Source: Brevundimonas sp. MYb52 (lineage in GTDB: Bacteria > Pseudomonadota > Alphaproteobacteria > Caulobacterales > Caulobacteraceae). Taken from it: a DNA stretch of 64,000 nt. The translations under genes and the position numbers were made by a program. The notes under the pieces were generated by a model that was given only the letters and a program-made list of their open reading frames with translations, was not told the origin of the DNA and ran no database searches. The stretch's first letter is position 1. The number at the start of each line of letters is the position of its first letter. Where the stretch lies: NCBI RefSeq assembly GCF_002979535.1, contig NZ_PCPB01000003.1, forward strand, positions 124,001 to 188,000, read 5' to 3'. Of the stretch, positions 26,423 through 35,768 are shown piece by piece.

Positions 26423-26493
26423 GGTTGGCGTAGGAGGCCGACCTTTGGAATGTCCGCTATGGGTGGGAAGCGGAGGTGTCCCGTATTGCGAGG

Positions 26494-26914
26494 TTATTCT
26501 GGTGCCGCTTCTACGTCGGTGGCTGTCAGAAGCGTGAGCCGCACTCCGTCGTCGTCTTGATATGTGCTCTTATTGGGCGGCACGAGCTCGATCCTTGCAG
26601 TGAACAATGCCTCGATCGATCGTGCTGGGTAGAACCCTATCAGCTGATCTGGGTCCACCACCTTCTCCAGCCCGTCTGCGAAACCGTGAACCCCGTAGCG
26701 GTATGAACAATCCACGATGTCGATTCGAGCCCGCTCTCGCCCGTCCGACGAATAGCGGCCTCTGAACGTGATCACCTCCCCGACATGGTCAGCGCGCTGA
26801 GGTCCTTAGTTCACAAGCCTGAGACGACAGAGCGGTACTTCGATCAGCCTGCGAGAACGCAGTCGAGCAGGCGCCACAGATGGCCGACAACGCCAATATC
26901 GAAATCGCTCTCAT
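26494..26914 (-). pseudogene. Possible frameshifted small secreted protein
   Basis: Two adjoining reading frames look like one broken gene. An ATG at 26914 begins a leader (MRAISILALSAICGACS, lipoprotein-like) that stops at 26789. About ten bases later another frame continues to 26494 with a beta-rich sequence beginning VITFRGRYSSDGRERAR, which has no good start of its own (only a GTG at 26775). A one- or two-base indel near 26790-26800 would join them into about 140 residues. No known domain is recognised. Base composition is lower in GC than neighbouring genes, in line with decay or transfer. It may also be two unrelated short ORFs. Confidence 0.35.
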
Positions 26915-27148
26915 ACTCGAACGGTCGCACCTGCTCTCAAGGTCCGCAACGGGTCGTTTCGAGACATGGGCGTCTGGTTCGCAACCGGACTTTGGCTGAA
27001 CGGTCCTCGGGCGAGGGCTTTCAGTTGCGCGAAAAGGCTGGGGCATGCCGGGCGGCCTTGCTGAGCCGTCGCGCCTTGCCCGCACTGCAGACTAGCTGGA
27101 TTTCGATAACCCCTGCCTGATCGGCCGCTAAAATCGCGGGGACTGAAT
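26915..27148. other. Gene-free stretch
   Basis: No convincing gene: short frames in all directions, lower GC than the surroundings, no tRNA or rRNA fold recognised. It sits between a putative pseudogene and the S41 operon promoter. Confidence 0.5.
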
Positions 27149-27194
27149 TTGACACGCTCATTTATGAAATATATTGCGCAATATATTGTATAAA
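27149..27194 (+). promoter_or_regulatory. Promoter and perfect 20-bp palindrome of the S41-MarR operon
   Basis: TTGACA (27149-27154) is followed 17 bases later by TATTGC. The -10 region lies inside the perfect palindrome AATATATTGCGCAATATATT (27168-27187). A TATAAA follows at 27189. The AT-rich palindrome with a GCGC centre is the form of a MarR operator; a MarR gene is second in the operon. Confidence 0.75.
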
Positions 27195-27205
27195 TAGGAG
27201 CGGCG

Positions 27206-28513
27206 ATGTTTTCTCGGACCTTCATCTCCATGCTGGCGGTCGCTGTCCTGGCGCCGGGATCGGTTTTCGCCCAGGCTTCGGATCGGCCGACTCTGGATCA
27301 GCGGGCGCAGCGAGAGGTCGTGTCCAGTCTGGAGGCGGCGCTGCAACGAAACTACGTCTTCCCGGATCGCATTCCCGCCATATCGGCGGAGTTGGGCCGG
27401 CAGGTCCGATCCGAACCGGTCGACGCCGACCAGTTCGCGGACAGCCTTTCGCGAGGCATGATGAAGGCGAGCCGGGATCTGCATTTCTCGGTGGCTTTCG
27501 ATCCTGAAGAGGTCGCCGCCAGCCGTCAGGCCAAGGCCAGCGGAGACGGAACGACCCAGGCGCGGCGCGACGTCGAACGCGCGGCCAACTTCGGTTTCCG
27601 TGACGCGCGACGGCTGGAGGGGGATCTGGCCTACATCCGTTTCGACTTCTTCGCCGACCCCCAGTACGCCCAGGACACGGCGACGGGGGCCATGCGGTTC
27701 GCTGAAGGCGCCAAGGGGATCATCTTCGACCTTCGCTACAACAACGGCGGCGTGCTGGAGATGGCGCAGCTGCTGATGAGCTACCTGTATCCGGCGGGCA
27801 AGGAACAGGAATTCTTCGACTACAACTACGCCGAGGACGGCAAGAGGGTGGCGCGGGGGCAATGGAATCTGGCCGCCGTGCCCGGCCAGCGTTCAGGCGA
27901 TGTGCCCGTTGTGGTCCTGACCGGATCGACGTCCTTTTCCGCCGCCGAGTGGATGGCCTTTTCGCTGCAGCGGCTCGGCCGGGCGACCGTGATCGGCGAA
28001 CAGACCGCCGGCGGCGCGCATCCGGTCACCCGCGTGCCGGTCGATGATCGGTTCATGCTGCAGGTGCCGATCGGCCAGATCCGGGACCCGATCGACGGGA
28101 AGGATTTCGAGGGTGTCGGCGTGACGCCCGATCTGGCCGTGCCGGCCTCGGGCGCCCTGCTGGCGGCGCAGAAGTTCCTGTTGCAGAGCCGGGCGACCGC
28201 AGGCGACACGGACGCCGCATGGGCCCTGGTCCCGGTGGAGTTCGCCATTTCGGGTCAGGCGCCGAGCGCTGCGGACCTGGATGAAGCGGCCGGCGCCTAT
28301 GAGGGGCGGACCCTGGTCCGCACCCCGAGCGGCCTCGCCTATCACTGGCGCGATCGCTTCGTTCTGGCGCTTGATCCGATCGGGAAGGATCTGTTTGCAG
28401 TTCAGGGATCGGATGACTACCGGTTCCGGCTGGTGCGGGCCAACGGCGCCGTCACGGGGCTGGAGCGCGTTGAGAAGTCTGGCGAAACGACCATCTATCG
28501 TCGCCTGGATTGA
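27206..28513 (+). CDS. S41-family peptidase (IRBP/tail-specific protease-like)
   Basis: A 435-residue exported peptidase with a signal peptide (residues 1-23, ending SVFA). An N-terminal helical part (about 30-140) is followed by the S41 core: FDLRYNNGGVLEMAQLLMSY near residue 175, VVVLTGSTSFSAAEWMAF near residue 240 (catalytic Ser), and IGEQTAGGAHPVTRVPV. The extended C-terminus (about 335-435) is unusual. No PDZ domain is evident. Likely periplasmic peptide degradation. It heads an operon with MarR. Confidence 0.9.
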   Translation: MFSRTFISMLAVAVLAPGSVFAQASDRPTLDQRAQREVVSSLEAALQRNYVFPDRIPAISAELGRQVRSEPVDADQFADSLSRGMMKASRDLHFSVAFDPEEVAASRQAKASGDGTTQARRDVERAANFGFRDARRLEGDLAYIRFDFFADPQYAQDTATGAMRFAEGAKGIIFDLRYNNGGVLEMAQLLMSYLYPAGKEQEFFDYNYAEDGKRVARGQWNLAAVPGQRSGDVPVVVLTGSTSFSAAEWMAFSLQRLGRATVIGEQTAGGAHPVTRVPVDDRFMLQVPIGQIRDPIDGKDFEGVGVTPDLAVPASGALLAAQKFLLQSRATAGDTDAAWALVPVEFAISGQAPSAADLDEAAGAYEGRTLVRTPSGLAYHWRDRFVLALDPIGKDLFAVQGSDDYRFRLVRANGAVTGLERVEKSGETTIYRRLD

Positions 28514-28528
28514 GGAGCCGTCGGGCGA

Positions 28529-28984
28529 ATGATCGAGTTGAACCGCACCTATCTGGGCCGTGTCAGCGAGCAGTTGAGCGAACTGATCGAGCAACAGTCG
28601 GCCGAGGTGTTCAAGCGCGCCGGCCTGATCATTCCGGTCAAGTCGTCGTCCCTGATGGCGGCCATTGCGACCCTGGGTCCGGTCTCGGTCGCCGACCTGG
28701 GGCGGGCGCTGGACCGTTCGCATCAGCTGATCCAGCAAAAGGTCCCCAAGCTGGTGGCCCTGGGATTGGTGACCCGCCAGCCCGATCCCGCCGACCAGCG
28801 GGTGAACCTGATCGCGATCACCGATCGGGGGCGCGAACAACTGGCCCTGCTCGACAGCCTGGATGGCGAGTTCGAGCGCGCCTATGCCGAGATGGAGCAG
28901 GACGCGGGTCCCGTATTCGACACGATCAAACGGGCCATCCTGTCCCTTCAGGCGCGAACCCTGGTCGAACGCATCGACGTTTGA
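28529..28984 (+). CDS. MarR-family transcriptional regulator
   Basis: A 151-residue winged-helix MarR protein. Helix-turn-helix and wing are visible: SVADLGRALDRSHQLIQQKVPKLVALGLVTRQPDPADQRVNLIAITDRGREQL. It begins 15 bases after the S41 stop with a GGAG ribosome site. It probably represses the operon through the palindrome at 27168-27187; inferred from position and operator form. Confidence 0.9.
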   Translation: MIELNRTYLGRVSEQLSELIEQQSAEVFKRAGLIIPVKSSSLMAAIATLGPVSVADLGRALDRSHQLIQQKVPKLVALGLVTRQPDPADQRVNLIAITDRGREQLALLDSLDGEFERAYAEMEQDAGPVFDTIKRAILSLQARTLVERIDV

Positions 28985-29060
28985 ATGGCCGCAAGGGTCT
29001 GACCCTGGCGGCGCGCGGACATTTAGTTTCCGTCAACCATCGTCCGTTAACCTTTGGGCC

Positions 29061-30890
29061 ATGTTCCTGTCCCTGACGTCCAGGATCGCCGCTGTCGGCG
29101 CCCTGGTGGTGATTGCTTTGCTGGCCCTGGTGGCCTCCCTCGTCGACGCCTCGCGGCAAAGTCGCGAGAGCTTCCGCTGGGTGACGCATTCCTCTCAGGT
29201 GATCGAGGCCATGGAGGAGACCATGGCGGGGCTGCGCGATGCGGAGTCCGGTCAGCGCGGCTATGTCCTGACGCAGAACCCCAGCCTGGCCCAGTCCTTC
29301 GATCGCCGGGTGGCGGACTCACTGCGGGGCTTTTCGGACCTGGTGGAGCTGACCAAGGACAACCCTGTGCAGAAGGCGCGGGTTCAGGCGTTTGGCAGTC
29401 TGCTGTCAGAACGGACCGAACTGATGCGCCAGCCGCTGGAACTGGCGCGACAGGGGCGTTTTGACGAGGCCGAGGCCGCCATCGTCGGCGGGCGCGGCTT
29501 CGACTCCATGAGCGCCGTCCTCCTGGCTTCGCAGGACTTCCTCAGCGAGGAGCGCAAGCTGCAGGCCGAGCGGATCGAGGCCGCCGAGCGTCGCCTGGAA
29601 TGGGGCAAACGGCTGGCCCTGATCGGCGGGCCCCTGATCGCCCTGTTCTCGCTGTCGGTGTCCGTCATGGTTATTCGCGGCATCCGCCAGCCTGTGCGGG
29701 TCATCACCCGCGCCATGACCAGCCTGGGCGGGGGCGATCTGGATCAACGCATCACTGAACGCATGGGCTCGCGCGAGTTCAATCGCCTGGCCCAGGGCTA
29801 CAACCAGATGGCGGAGCGGCTGGCCGTGGCTTCCACAGACCAGAGACGCAGCGAGCGCGAGTTGAAGCGGGTGCACGAGGAGCTTCTGTCCAGCAGCCAG
29901 GTTTTGCGTGAACGCGGCGAGGTGATCGAGCTGCTGGGCGGCATGGCTCACCGGATGCAGGCGGCCCGCACCGAGGCCGAACTGGCCCAGGTCATCCAGG
30001 CCTTCGTGCCGCGCGTCCTGCCGGGTCTGCCGGGGGCGCTCTACGCCTACAATAATTCGCGCAATCTGCTGGTCCCGATCTCGACCTGGGGCGAGCATGA
30101 GGGCGACGGCGACGCCTTCGGGCCGGACCAGTGCTGGGCTCTGCGGCGGGGTCAGAGCCATTTCGTCAGCGAGGCGGGGGCCGACGTCGTCTGCGACCAC
30201 GTCGGCGACAAGGGTCACGCCTATCACTGCGAGCCCCTGCTGGCGTCGGGCGAGGTCATCGGGGTCCTGCATCTGGACGGGGTGCTCGATACCGAGAGCG
30301 GTTTCCGTATCAACGTCCTGGTCGAGAACATCGCCTCGGCCATGGTCAACCACCAGTTGCAGCGCGACCTGAAGGAACAGACGATCCGCGACCCGCTGAC
30401 CGGCCTATTCAATCGCCGCTACATGGAAGAGGCCCTGGCCCTGGAGGTGGCGCGGTCTGCCAGGTCGGGCGCGCCCCTGTGCGTGGTCATGTGCGACGTG
30501 GACCACTTCAAGCGCTTCAACGACGAGTTCGGCCACGACGCCGGCGATCTGGTGCTGCAGGCCGTGGCTGCTGAGCTTGGGCATCGCTTCCGCGACGGCG
30601 ACATTGTCTGCCGCTATGGCGGTGAGGAGTTCACCATCATCGCCCCCGGCACGACGCCCGAAGCCCTGCTGCAGCGGATCGAAACAGTGCGCCAGGCCAT
30701 CGCCGGCATCTCCCTGCGTCATCGCAATCAGGCCCTGGGCAGCACCAGCATGTCCTTCGGCGTCGCCTGTTGGCGGCCGGGCATGGACCGTGAGGGCAGC
30801 GCCGCCCTGCAGGCGGCCGACGCGGCCCTCTATCGCGCCAAGAAGGAGGGCCGCAACCGGGCCATCCTCCACGTCGAGGAAGCGGCCTAG
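29061..30890 (+). CDS. CHASE3-HAMP-GAF-GGDEF diguanylate cyclase
   Basis: A 609-residue membrane-bound cyclase. Residues 1-28 form an N-terminal helix; about 30-170 match CHASE3 (RDAESGQRGYVLTQNP is diagnostic); a second helix near 185-205 leads into HAMP (RQPVRVITRAMTSLGGGDLDQRI), a coiled-coil, a GAF domain (about 300-440) and the GGDEF domain. The active site reads GGEEF, with an RDGD I-site five residues upstream. The start ATG at 29061 precedes the first helix; the longer frame is ignored. A GTTAACC lies 15 bases upstream. Confidence 0.93.
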   Translation: MFLSLTSRIAAVGALVVIALLALVASLVDASRQSRESFRWVTHSSQVIEAMEETMAGLRDAESGQRGYVLTQNPSLAQSFDRRVADSLRGFSDLVELTKDNPVQKARVQAFGSLLSERTELMRQPLELARQGRFDEAEAAIVGGRGFDSMSAVLLASQDFLSEERKLQAERIEAAERRLEWGKRLALIGGPLIALFSLSVSVMVIRGIRQPVRVITRAMTSLGGGDLDQRITERMGSREFNRLAQGYNQMAERLAVASTDQRRSERELKRVHEELLSSSQVLRERGEVIELLGGMAHRMQAARTEAELAQVIQAFVPRVLPGLPGALYAYNNSRNLLVPISTWGEHEGDGDAFGPDQCWALRRGQSHFVSEAGADVVCDHVGDKGHAYHCEPLLASGEVIGVLHLDGVLDTESGFRINVLVENIASAMVNHQLQRDLKEQTIRDPLTGLFNRRYMEEALALEVARSARSGAPLCVVMCDVDHFKRFNDEFGHDAGDLVLQAVAAELGHRFRDGDIVCRYGGEEFTIIAPGTTPEALLQRIETVRQAIAGISLRHRNQALGSTSMSFGVACWRPGMDREGSAALQAADAALYRAKKEGRNRAILHVEEAA

Positions 30891-30893
30891 GCC

Positions 30894-32822
30894 TTAGTCG
30901 GCCTTGCGGACGTAGCGGTTCAGGAAGGCCAGATAGGCTTCCTGCGCGGTGATGCGGTTGGCGCGGCGCTGGAAGCCGTGGCCCTCGTCGGGGAAGACGA
31001 CGTATTCGACCGGCACATTGTTGGCGCGAACCTTTTCGACCAGTTCGTCGCTCTCGACCTGAAGCACGCGCGGGTCGTTGGCGCCTTGCACCACCAGCAG
31101 GGGGCGGCGGATCTTGTCGGCGTGGAACAGGGGCGAGATGGCGCGGTGGCGTTCGGCGTCGACCGCCGGATCGCCCATCTCGTCAAACAGGGCCACGCGC
31201 TGCGCGCCCCACCAGGCGGGGATGGATTGCAGGGTCCGCACCCAGTTGGTCACGCCGAAGATGTCGATGCCCGCCTCGAACTTCTCGGGGTGGAAGGCCA
31301 GGGCCGCCGCGGTGATGTAACCGCCGTAGGAACCGCCCATGACCGCGACCTGATCGTCGGCCACCCAGTCCTGGGCCCGCAGCCAGTCGCCGCCGGCGAC
31401 GATGTCGCGCAGATCGGCCTCGCCGTGCTTCTTGTCGTCCATGTGGAAGAAGGTCTTGCCGTAGCCGGACGAGCCTCTGTTGTTGGCCCCCAGCACGGCA
31501 TAGCCGTGATTGACCAGGTGCTGGACCATGGCGGAATAGCCGCGTCGCGTCTGGCCACCCGGTCCGCCGTGGACCAGAACGACCGCCGGGGCCGGGTGGG
31601 CCGCTGAGGCGGCCTTGGGTCGATAGAGGACCGCGGGAACCATCACCCCGCCCTCGCCCGGGTAACGGACGATGGACGCCTCGACCAGATCGCTTTCCTT
31701 GATGGCCGGGTTCAGGGCGTGGGTCAGGCGACGTGCCTGGCCGGTGGACAGGTCAGCGACGAAGACATCGGCGGGCGAGGTGTCGGACACCACGGTGAAG
31801 GCGGCCAGATCGGCGCCAGGATCGAAGCGCACCCCGGTGATGTCGCCCTGCGGCAGGCCGGTCAGCCGGATGGGCGCGCGGGTCTGAGCATCCTCGATGG
31901 TCAGTTCGGTCGAGGCGTCGGCGTTGACCGCCGTGACGCGGTAGCGGCCGTTGGGCGAGAACGAGACATACATGACGTCCCAGTCGGCCTGGGTGGTGCG
32001 GTTGTGGGCCTTGTTGGCGATGTCATAGGCATAGGCCTGACTGAACTCGCCGTCCTGATTGCTGGTGTAGATCAGGGTCGCGTTGAAGGGGCCGAAATCA
32101 TTGACCTCATAGGCGACGTCACCGGTGTGCTGGGAGATCAGATAGGGCTCGCCGCCCGCCTGAAGATCGGCCAGGTAGATGTCCGAGTTGGCGCTGGTGT
32201 GGGACTTGGTCAGGGCGACCAGCCGACCGTCGCCGGACACCGCCGCCAGATCCATGCCGGGGTTCTGGAAGATCAGCTTCCGCTCATAGGTGCCAGTGTC
32301 ATAGGCGTAGAGGTCGAAGACCTCGGCGTCGCGTTCGTTGCTGGTCAGCCAGAAGGTCCGACCATCGTCGCTGAAGCCGACGAAGCCCGCCTTCAGCTTG
32401 TCGCCCGGCGTCAGGTCGCGCAGTGTCCCATCCGTCTCGCGCACATAGATATGGGTCAGTTCGTCGCCGCCCCCGTCAGCCGCCACCAGGACACGGCGAC
32501 CGTCGGGGAAATAGCTCTGGGCGAAGGTGGCGTTGGTCGTCGAAGCGGTCAGCGGCACGGGGGCGCCGCCCGCGACGGGCAGGGCATAGGCGTTGAACAC
32601 GCCGCTCTTGTCCGACGAGATCAGGACGTGGCTGCGGCCCTCGGAAAAGGCCAGGCCGTCTGGGTTGGCCATCGAGAAACTGGTCGTCTCGAAGAACTGG
32701 GCGGCGGTGTAGGGCGAGACGGCGACGGACGTGGCCGGTGCGGGCGCGGTCGGTTCGGCGGCGAGGGCAGGGACGGCGGCGGCGAGCGCCAGGGCGGAAA
32801 CCATGCAGGCGAAGGAGCGCAT
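30894..32822 (-). CDS. S9-family prolyl oligopeptidase-like peptidase
   Basis: A 642-residue exported serine peptidase. A signal peptide (residues 1-21, ending PALAA) precedes a WD40-like propeller (about 50-380) and an alpha/beta-hydrolase domain. The catalytic triad is visible: Ser in VMGGSYGGYITAAAL near residue 494, Asp in QGANDPRV and His in DEGHGFQ. LVHGGPGG forms the oxyanion region. The ATG at 32822 is taken over one 15 codons earlier because it begins the signal peptide. Convergent with the cyclase gene. Likely cleaves short dipeptide-releasing substrates. Confidence 0.92.
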   Translation of the reverse strand: MRSFACMVSALALAAAVPALAAEPTAPAPATSVAVSPYTAAQFFETTSFSMANPDGLAFSEGRSHVLISSDKSGVFNAYALPVAGGAPVPLTASTTNATFAQSYFPDGRRVLVAADGGGDELTHIYVRETDGTLRDLTPGDKLKAGFVGFSDDGRTFWLTSNERDAEVFDLYAYDTGTYERKLIFQNPGMDLAAVSGDGRLVALTKSHTSANSDIYLADLQAGGEPYLISQHTGDVAYEVNDFGPFNATLIYTSNQDGEFSQAYAYDIANKAHNRTTQADWDVMYVSFSPNGRYRVTAVNADASTELTIEDAQTRAPIRLTGLPQGDITGVRFDPGADLAAFTVVSDTSPADVFVADLSTGQARRLTHALNPAIKESDLVEASIVRYPGEGGVMVPAVLYRPKAASAAHPAPAVVLVHGGPGGQTRRGYSAMVQHLVNHGYAVLGANNRGSSGYGKTFFHMDDKKHGEADLRDIVAGGDWLRAQDWVADDQVAVMGGSYGGYITAAALAFHPEKFEAGIDIFGVTNWVRTLQSIPAWWGAQRVALFDEMGDPAVDAERHRAISPLFHADKIRRPLLVVQGANDPRVLQVESDELVEKVRANNVPVEYVVFPDEGHGFQRRANRITAQEAYLAFLNRYVRKAD

Positions 32823-32937
32823 TCGGAGCCTCTTGAGGTGCGTGATGACCTGATGAGGCGTTAGCATGGTCCGCCAGATGCGCTCTGTCGAAAACTTAAT
32901 GAGCGGGGTTCTGCCACGTCGGGCCCGGAACTACGAA

Positions 32938-32965
32938 AGCCGGCCGCGCTTTCGCACGACCGGCT
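32938..32965 (-). terminator. Intrinsic terminator of rtcB
   Basis: A 12-bp stem with two G-U pairs and a GAAA loop on the minus strand (AGCCGGTCGTGC/GCGCGGCCGGCT), followed by TTTC, five bases past the rtcB stop. Confidence 0.78.
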
Positions 32966-32969
32966 CCCG

Positions 32970-34187
32970 TCATCCCTTGACGCACACCACTTGACGCAGG
33001 GTGTGCACGACCTCGATCAGGTCGGCCTGGGCCGCGATGACCGCGTCGATGTCCTTGTAGGCCATCGGGGTTTCGTCGATCACATCAGCGTCCTTGCGGC
33101 ACTCGACGCCTTGAGTGGCGCGGACGTGGTCCTCCACCGTGAAGCGGCGCTTGGCCTCGGTTCGGCTCATGGCCCGCCCGGCGCCGTGAGAGCAGGTGCA
33201 GAAGCTGTCCGCATTGCCCTTTCCGCGCACGATGAAGGACTTGGCCCCCATTGAACCGGGAATGATGCCCAGTTCGCCGTCCTTGGCCGACACCGCGCCC
33301 TTGCGGGTCAGGAAGACGTCCTGGCCGAAGTGCTTCTCCTTCGAGACGTAGTTGTGGTGACAGTTCACCGCCTCCTTCGTCGTCGTCAGATCAGGCCAGA
33401 TGGCCGTCAGCACGCCCAGCACCTGCTCCATCATCACCTCGCGGTTGGCGCGCGCGTACTTCTGCGCCCACGACACCGCTCGGACATAGTCGTTGAATCC
33501 GTCCGTCCCTTCCGGGAAGTAGGCCAGGTCCTGATCGGGCAGGTTCAGATGCCAGCGACGGGCTTCGTGTTTGGCCCGCTCGATGAAGTAGGTCCCGAAG
33601 CGGTTGCCTACCCCGCGCGAGCCGGAGTGCAGCATCACCCAGACGTCGTCCGCCTCGTCGACGCACAGCTCGATGAAGTGGTTGCCGGTGCCGAGCGTGC
33701 CCAGGTGGCCGTAGCCGCGCGGGTGGCCGGCCTTGGGATGGCGCTCGATCACGGCGTCGTAGCCCGCCTTCAGCTCGGCCCAGCGCGCCGCGGCCGGGGC
33801 CGGGGGCTCCGATTGCCAGGCGCCCTTGTCGTTGCGCCCGCCGTTGTCGGTGCGGCCGTGCGGGACCGCTGCCTCGATGGCGGAACGGATGCCCGACAGG
33901 TCGTCCGGCAGGTGCTCGGCGCGGATCGAGGTCCGCACCGCCATCATGCCGCAGCCGATGTCCACGCCCACTGCGGCGGGAATGATCGCCTTCAGCGTCG
34001 GGATCACAGAGCCGACCGTCGCCCCCATGCCCCAGTGCACGTCGGGCATGACTGCGACGTGTTTGTGGATGAAGGGCAGCGAGGCCACGTTCTTCAACTG
34101 CTTCAGCGCCGCATCCTCGATGGGCACGCCCCGGGTCCAGGCCTTGATCGGCACGCCCGGGCTTTCGATTACGTCATAGCCACGCAT
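32970..34187 (-). CDS. rtcB: RtcB, RNA-splicing/repair ligase
   Basis: A 405-residue RNA ligase that joins 2',3'-cyclic phosphate to 5'-OH ends. The metal-site signature VGVDIGCGMMAVRT and the histidines in HWGMGATVGS, GNHFIELC, HSGSRGVG and NCHHN are present, as is the GMP-accepting HGAGRAMSR. It is about 405 residues, the usual bacterial form. No archease or RtcA is adjacent. Its 5' side is a long structured leader with alternative hairpins and a 29-codon ORF (separate entries), which suggests post-transcriptional control. Confidence 0.94.
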   Translation of the reverse strand: MRGYDVIESPGVPIKAWTRGVPIEDAALKQLKNVASLPFIHKHVAVMPDVHWGMGATVGSVIPTLKAIIPAAVGVDIGCGMMAVRTSIRAEHLPDDLSGIRSAIEAAVPHGRTDNGGRNDKGAWQSEPPAPAAARWAELKAGYDAVIERHPKAGHPRGYGHLGTLGTGNHFIELCVDEADDVWVMLHSGSRGVGNRFGTYFIERAKHEARRWHLNLPDQDLAYFPEGTDGFNDYVRAVSWAQKYARANREVMMEQVLGVLTAIWPDLTTTKEAVNCHHNYVSKEKHFGQDVFLTRKGAVSAKDGELGIIPGSMGAKSFIVRGKGNADSFCTCSHGAGRAMSRTEAKRRFTVEDHVRATQGVECRKDADVIDETPMAYKDIDAVIAAQADLIEVVHTLRQVVCVKG

Positions 34188-34205
34188 GGCCGACGTCTCC
34201 TCTCC

Positions 34206-34285
34206 TGTCTGTGATCCTCCTGGACCGGACGGAGGGTTTCGCTTGCACAGACAAGAAACCCCTCCGGCCGGTGGCGGGAGGGGTT
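34206..34285 (-). promoter_or_regulatory. Attenuator-like leader of rtcB
   Basis: On the minus strand, segment A (34277-34285, AACCCCTCC) pairs over nine bases with B (34257-34265, GGAGGGGTT), giving a terminator-like hairpin followed by TTTCTTGT. Segment B extended to 34255 can instead pair with C (34231-34240, GAAACCCTCC). A further pair, 34246-34253 with 34206-34213 (TGTCTGTG/CACAGACA), ends at the GGAGAGGAG ribosome site. The alternatives are mutually exclusive. The regulator is unknown. Confidence 0.55.
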
Positions 34286-34320
34286 GCTGGAAAACCGAAG
34301 TCGAATGACCGCTGGCTCTT

Positions 34321-34410
34321 CTACATCCCTCCCACGCACGCGCCTTTGCCCTCGACCGGCAGGCGGTCGACGGTCAGGGGCCGTTGCGAAGGGTGAATAT
34401 TGAAGAACAT
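34321..34410 (-). CDS. Candidate 29-codon small ORF / leader peptide
   Basis: An ATG-to-TAG frame of 29 codons, beginning MFFNIHPSQRPLTVDRLP and ending CVGGM. It lies between mnmA and rtcB, on their strand, 36 bases before the attenuator-like hairpins. There is no strong ribosome site. It could be a leader peptide or a stand-alone small protein; it could also be chance. No repeated residue run points to a sensed amino acid. Confidence 0.35.
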   Translation of the reverse strand: MFFNIHPSQRPLTVDRLPVEGKGACVGGM

Positions 34411-34472
34411 GGGTTTCTCGATTTCGGAGCGGGGCTTCTACAGGTGACAGAGGCGCCCGCCAAGCCCGAAAA

Positions 34473-35699
34473 TCAGGCGGCCACCGCCGTTGTGCCGCTG
34501 ATGAAGCCGCCGCCCAGGACGCGGTCGGGATCGGCAGGATCGTAGAGGGCGCAGGCCTGACCTGGCGCGACGCCTTCTTCGCCTTCCTCGAAGACGATTG
34601 AGACGACGCCGTCCTCGCTCAGGCTCAGATGGGCGGGGGAGGGCTGTCGGGTCGAGCGGACGCGGGCCAGGACGGGGGCGCCGTCGCGGGCGGCTTCCTC
34701 GATCGTGGCCTGGTCGCCCAGCCAGTTGGTTTCTTCCAGCACCAGGCTGGCGGTCAGCAGGGCCTCGCGCGGACCGACGATGACGCGGCGGTTGTCGGGG
34801 TCCAGCTTGGTGACGAACAGGGGCTCGCCCACGGCGACGTTCAACCCCCGGCGCTGGCCGATGGTGTAGTCGGTGATGCCGCCGTGCTGACCCAGAACCC
34901 GGCCGTCCATGTGGACGATCTCGCCCGCTTCGCGCCCCTGCGGACGCAGACGGTCGATCAGGGTGCGATAGTCGCCCGACGGCACGAAGCAGATGTCCTG
35001 GCTGTCCGGCTTGGCGGCGATGCGCAGGCCAAGAGCGGCGGCGACGCCGCGGACCTGGGGCTTTTCCAGATCGGCCAGGGGGAAGCGCAGATAGTCGAGC
35101 TGGGCCTGGGTGGTGGCGAACAGGAAGTAGGACTGGTCGCGCGAGTGGTCGATCGCCTTGCGCATCTGCGAGCGGTTTCCGACGGCGGCGCGGCGGACGT
35201 AGTGGCCGGTGGCCATGGCCTCGGCGCCCAGGTCGCGGGCGACATCCAGCAGGTCGCGGAACTTGACCGTCTGATTGCAGCGGATGCAGGGGACCGGCGT
35301 CTGACCCTTCAGATAGCTATCCGCGAACTGGTCGATGACCGCGTCCTTGAAGCGGCTTTCATAGTCCAGGACGTAATGAGGAATGCCGATCAGTTCGGCA
35401 GCCAGGCGGGCGTCATGGATGTCCTGCCCGGCGCAGCAGGCGCCCTTTTTCTTGAGGGCGGCTCCGTGATCATAGAGCTGGAGGGTGACGCCGACCACGT
35501 CATAGCCGGCCTTGGCCAGAAGGGCGGCGACGACGGTGGAATCCACCCCGCCCGACATGGCCGCGACCACGCGCGCGCCGACCGGCAGGCCGACGGCCTG
35601 TCGCGCGCTCTCGATCGCTGCGTCCATGTCGGCGGCGCCGGACATGGGGGCGATGGTCGGAACGGGACAAATGTCATCAGCCAGGGTCATTGCCGCCAT
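34473..35699 (-). CDS. mnmA: MnmA, tRNA 2-thiouridylase
   Basis: A 408-residue ATP-pyrophosphatase that thiolates U34 of tRNA-Lys, -Glu and -Gln. The P-loop is [10 protein letters not shown] near residue 50; the catalytic cysteines are in [17 protein letters not shown] and [12 protein letters not shown]. The 16-residue N-terminal extension before the P-loop domain is modest. The frame starts with an ATG at 35699; internal ATGs exist. It is monocistronic, upstream of the small ORF and rtcB. Confidence 0.96.
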   Translation of the reverse strand: MAAMTLADDICPVPTIAPMSGAADMDAAIESARQAVGLPVGARVVAAMSGGVDSTVVAALLAKAGYDVVGVTLQLYDHGAALKKKGACCAGQDIHDARLAAELIGIPHYVLDYESRFKDAVIDQFADSYLKGQTPVPCIRCNQTVKFRDLLDVARDLGAEAMATGHYVRRAAVGNRSQMRKAIDHSRDQSYFLFATTQAQLDYLRFPLADLEKPQVRGVAAALGLRIAAKPDSQDICFVPSGDYRTLIDRLRPQGREAGEIVHMDGRVLGQHGGITDYTIGQRRGLNVAVGEPLFVTKLDPDNRRVIVGPREALLTASLVLEETNWLGDQATIEEAARDGAPVLARVRSTRQPSPAHLSLSEDGVVSIVFEEGEEGVAPGQACALYDPADPDRVLGGGFISGTTAVAA

Positions 35700-35768
35700 A
35701 TAGAGGCCCCTGCGTTCGATTTCGAGGCATGGGACGAAAACCGTTGGCCGTCAGCGACCGGGCAACAA

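Noticed and set aside
34211..34396. A 61-codon plus-strand frame in the rtcB-mnmA gap
   Set aside because: It runs through the inverted repeats, has no ribosome site and shows no domain.
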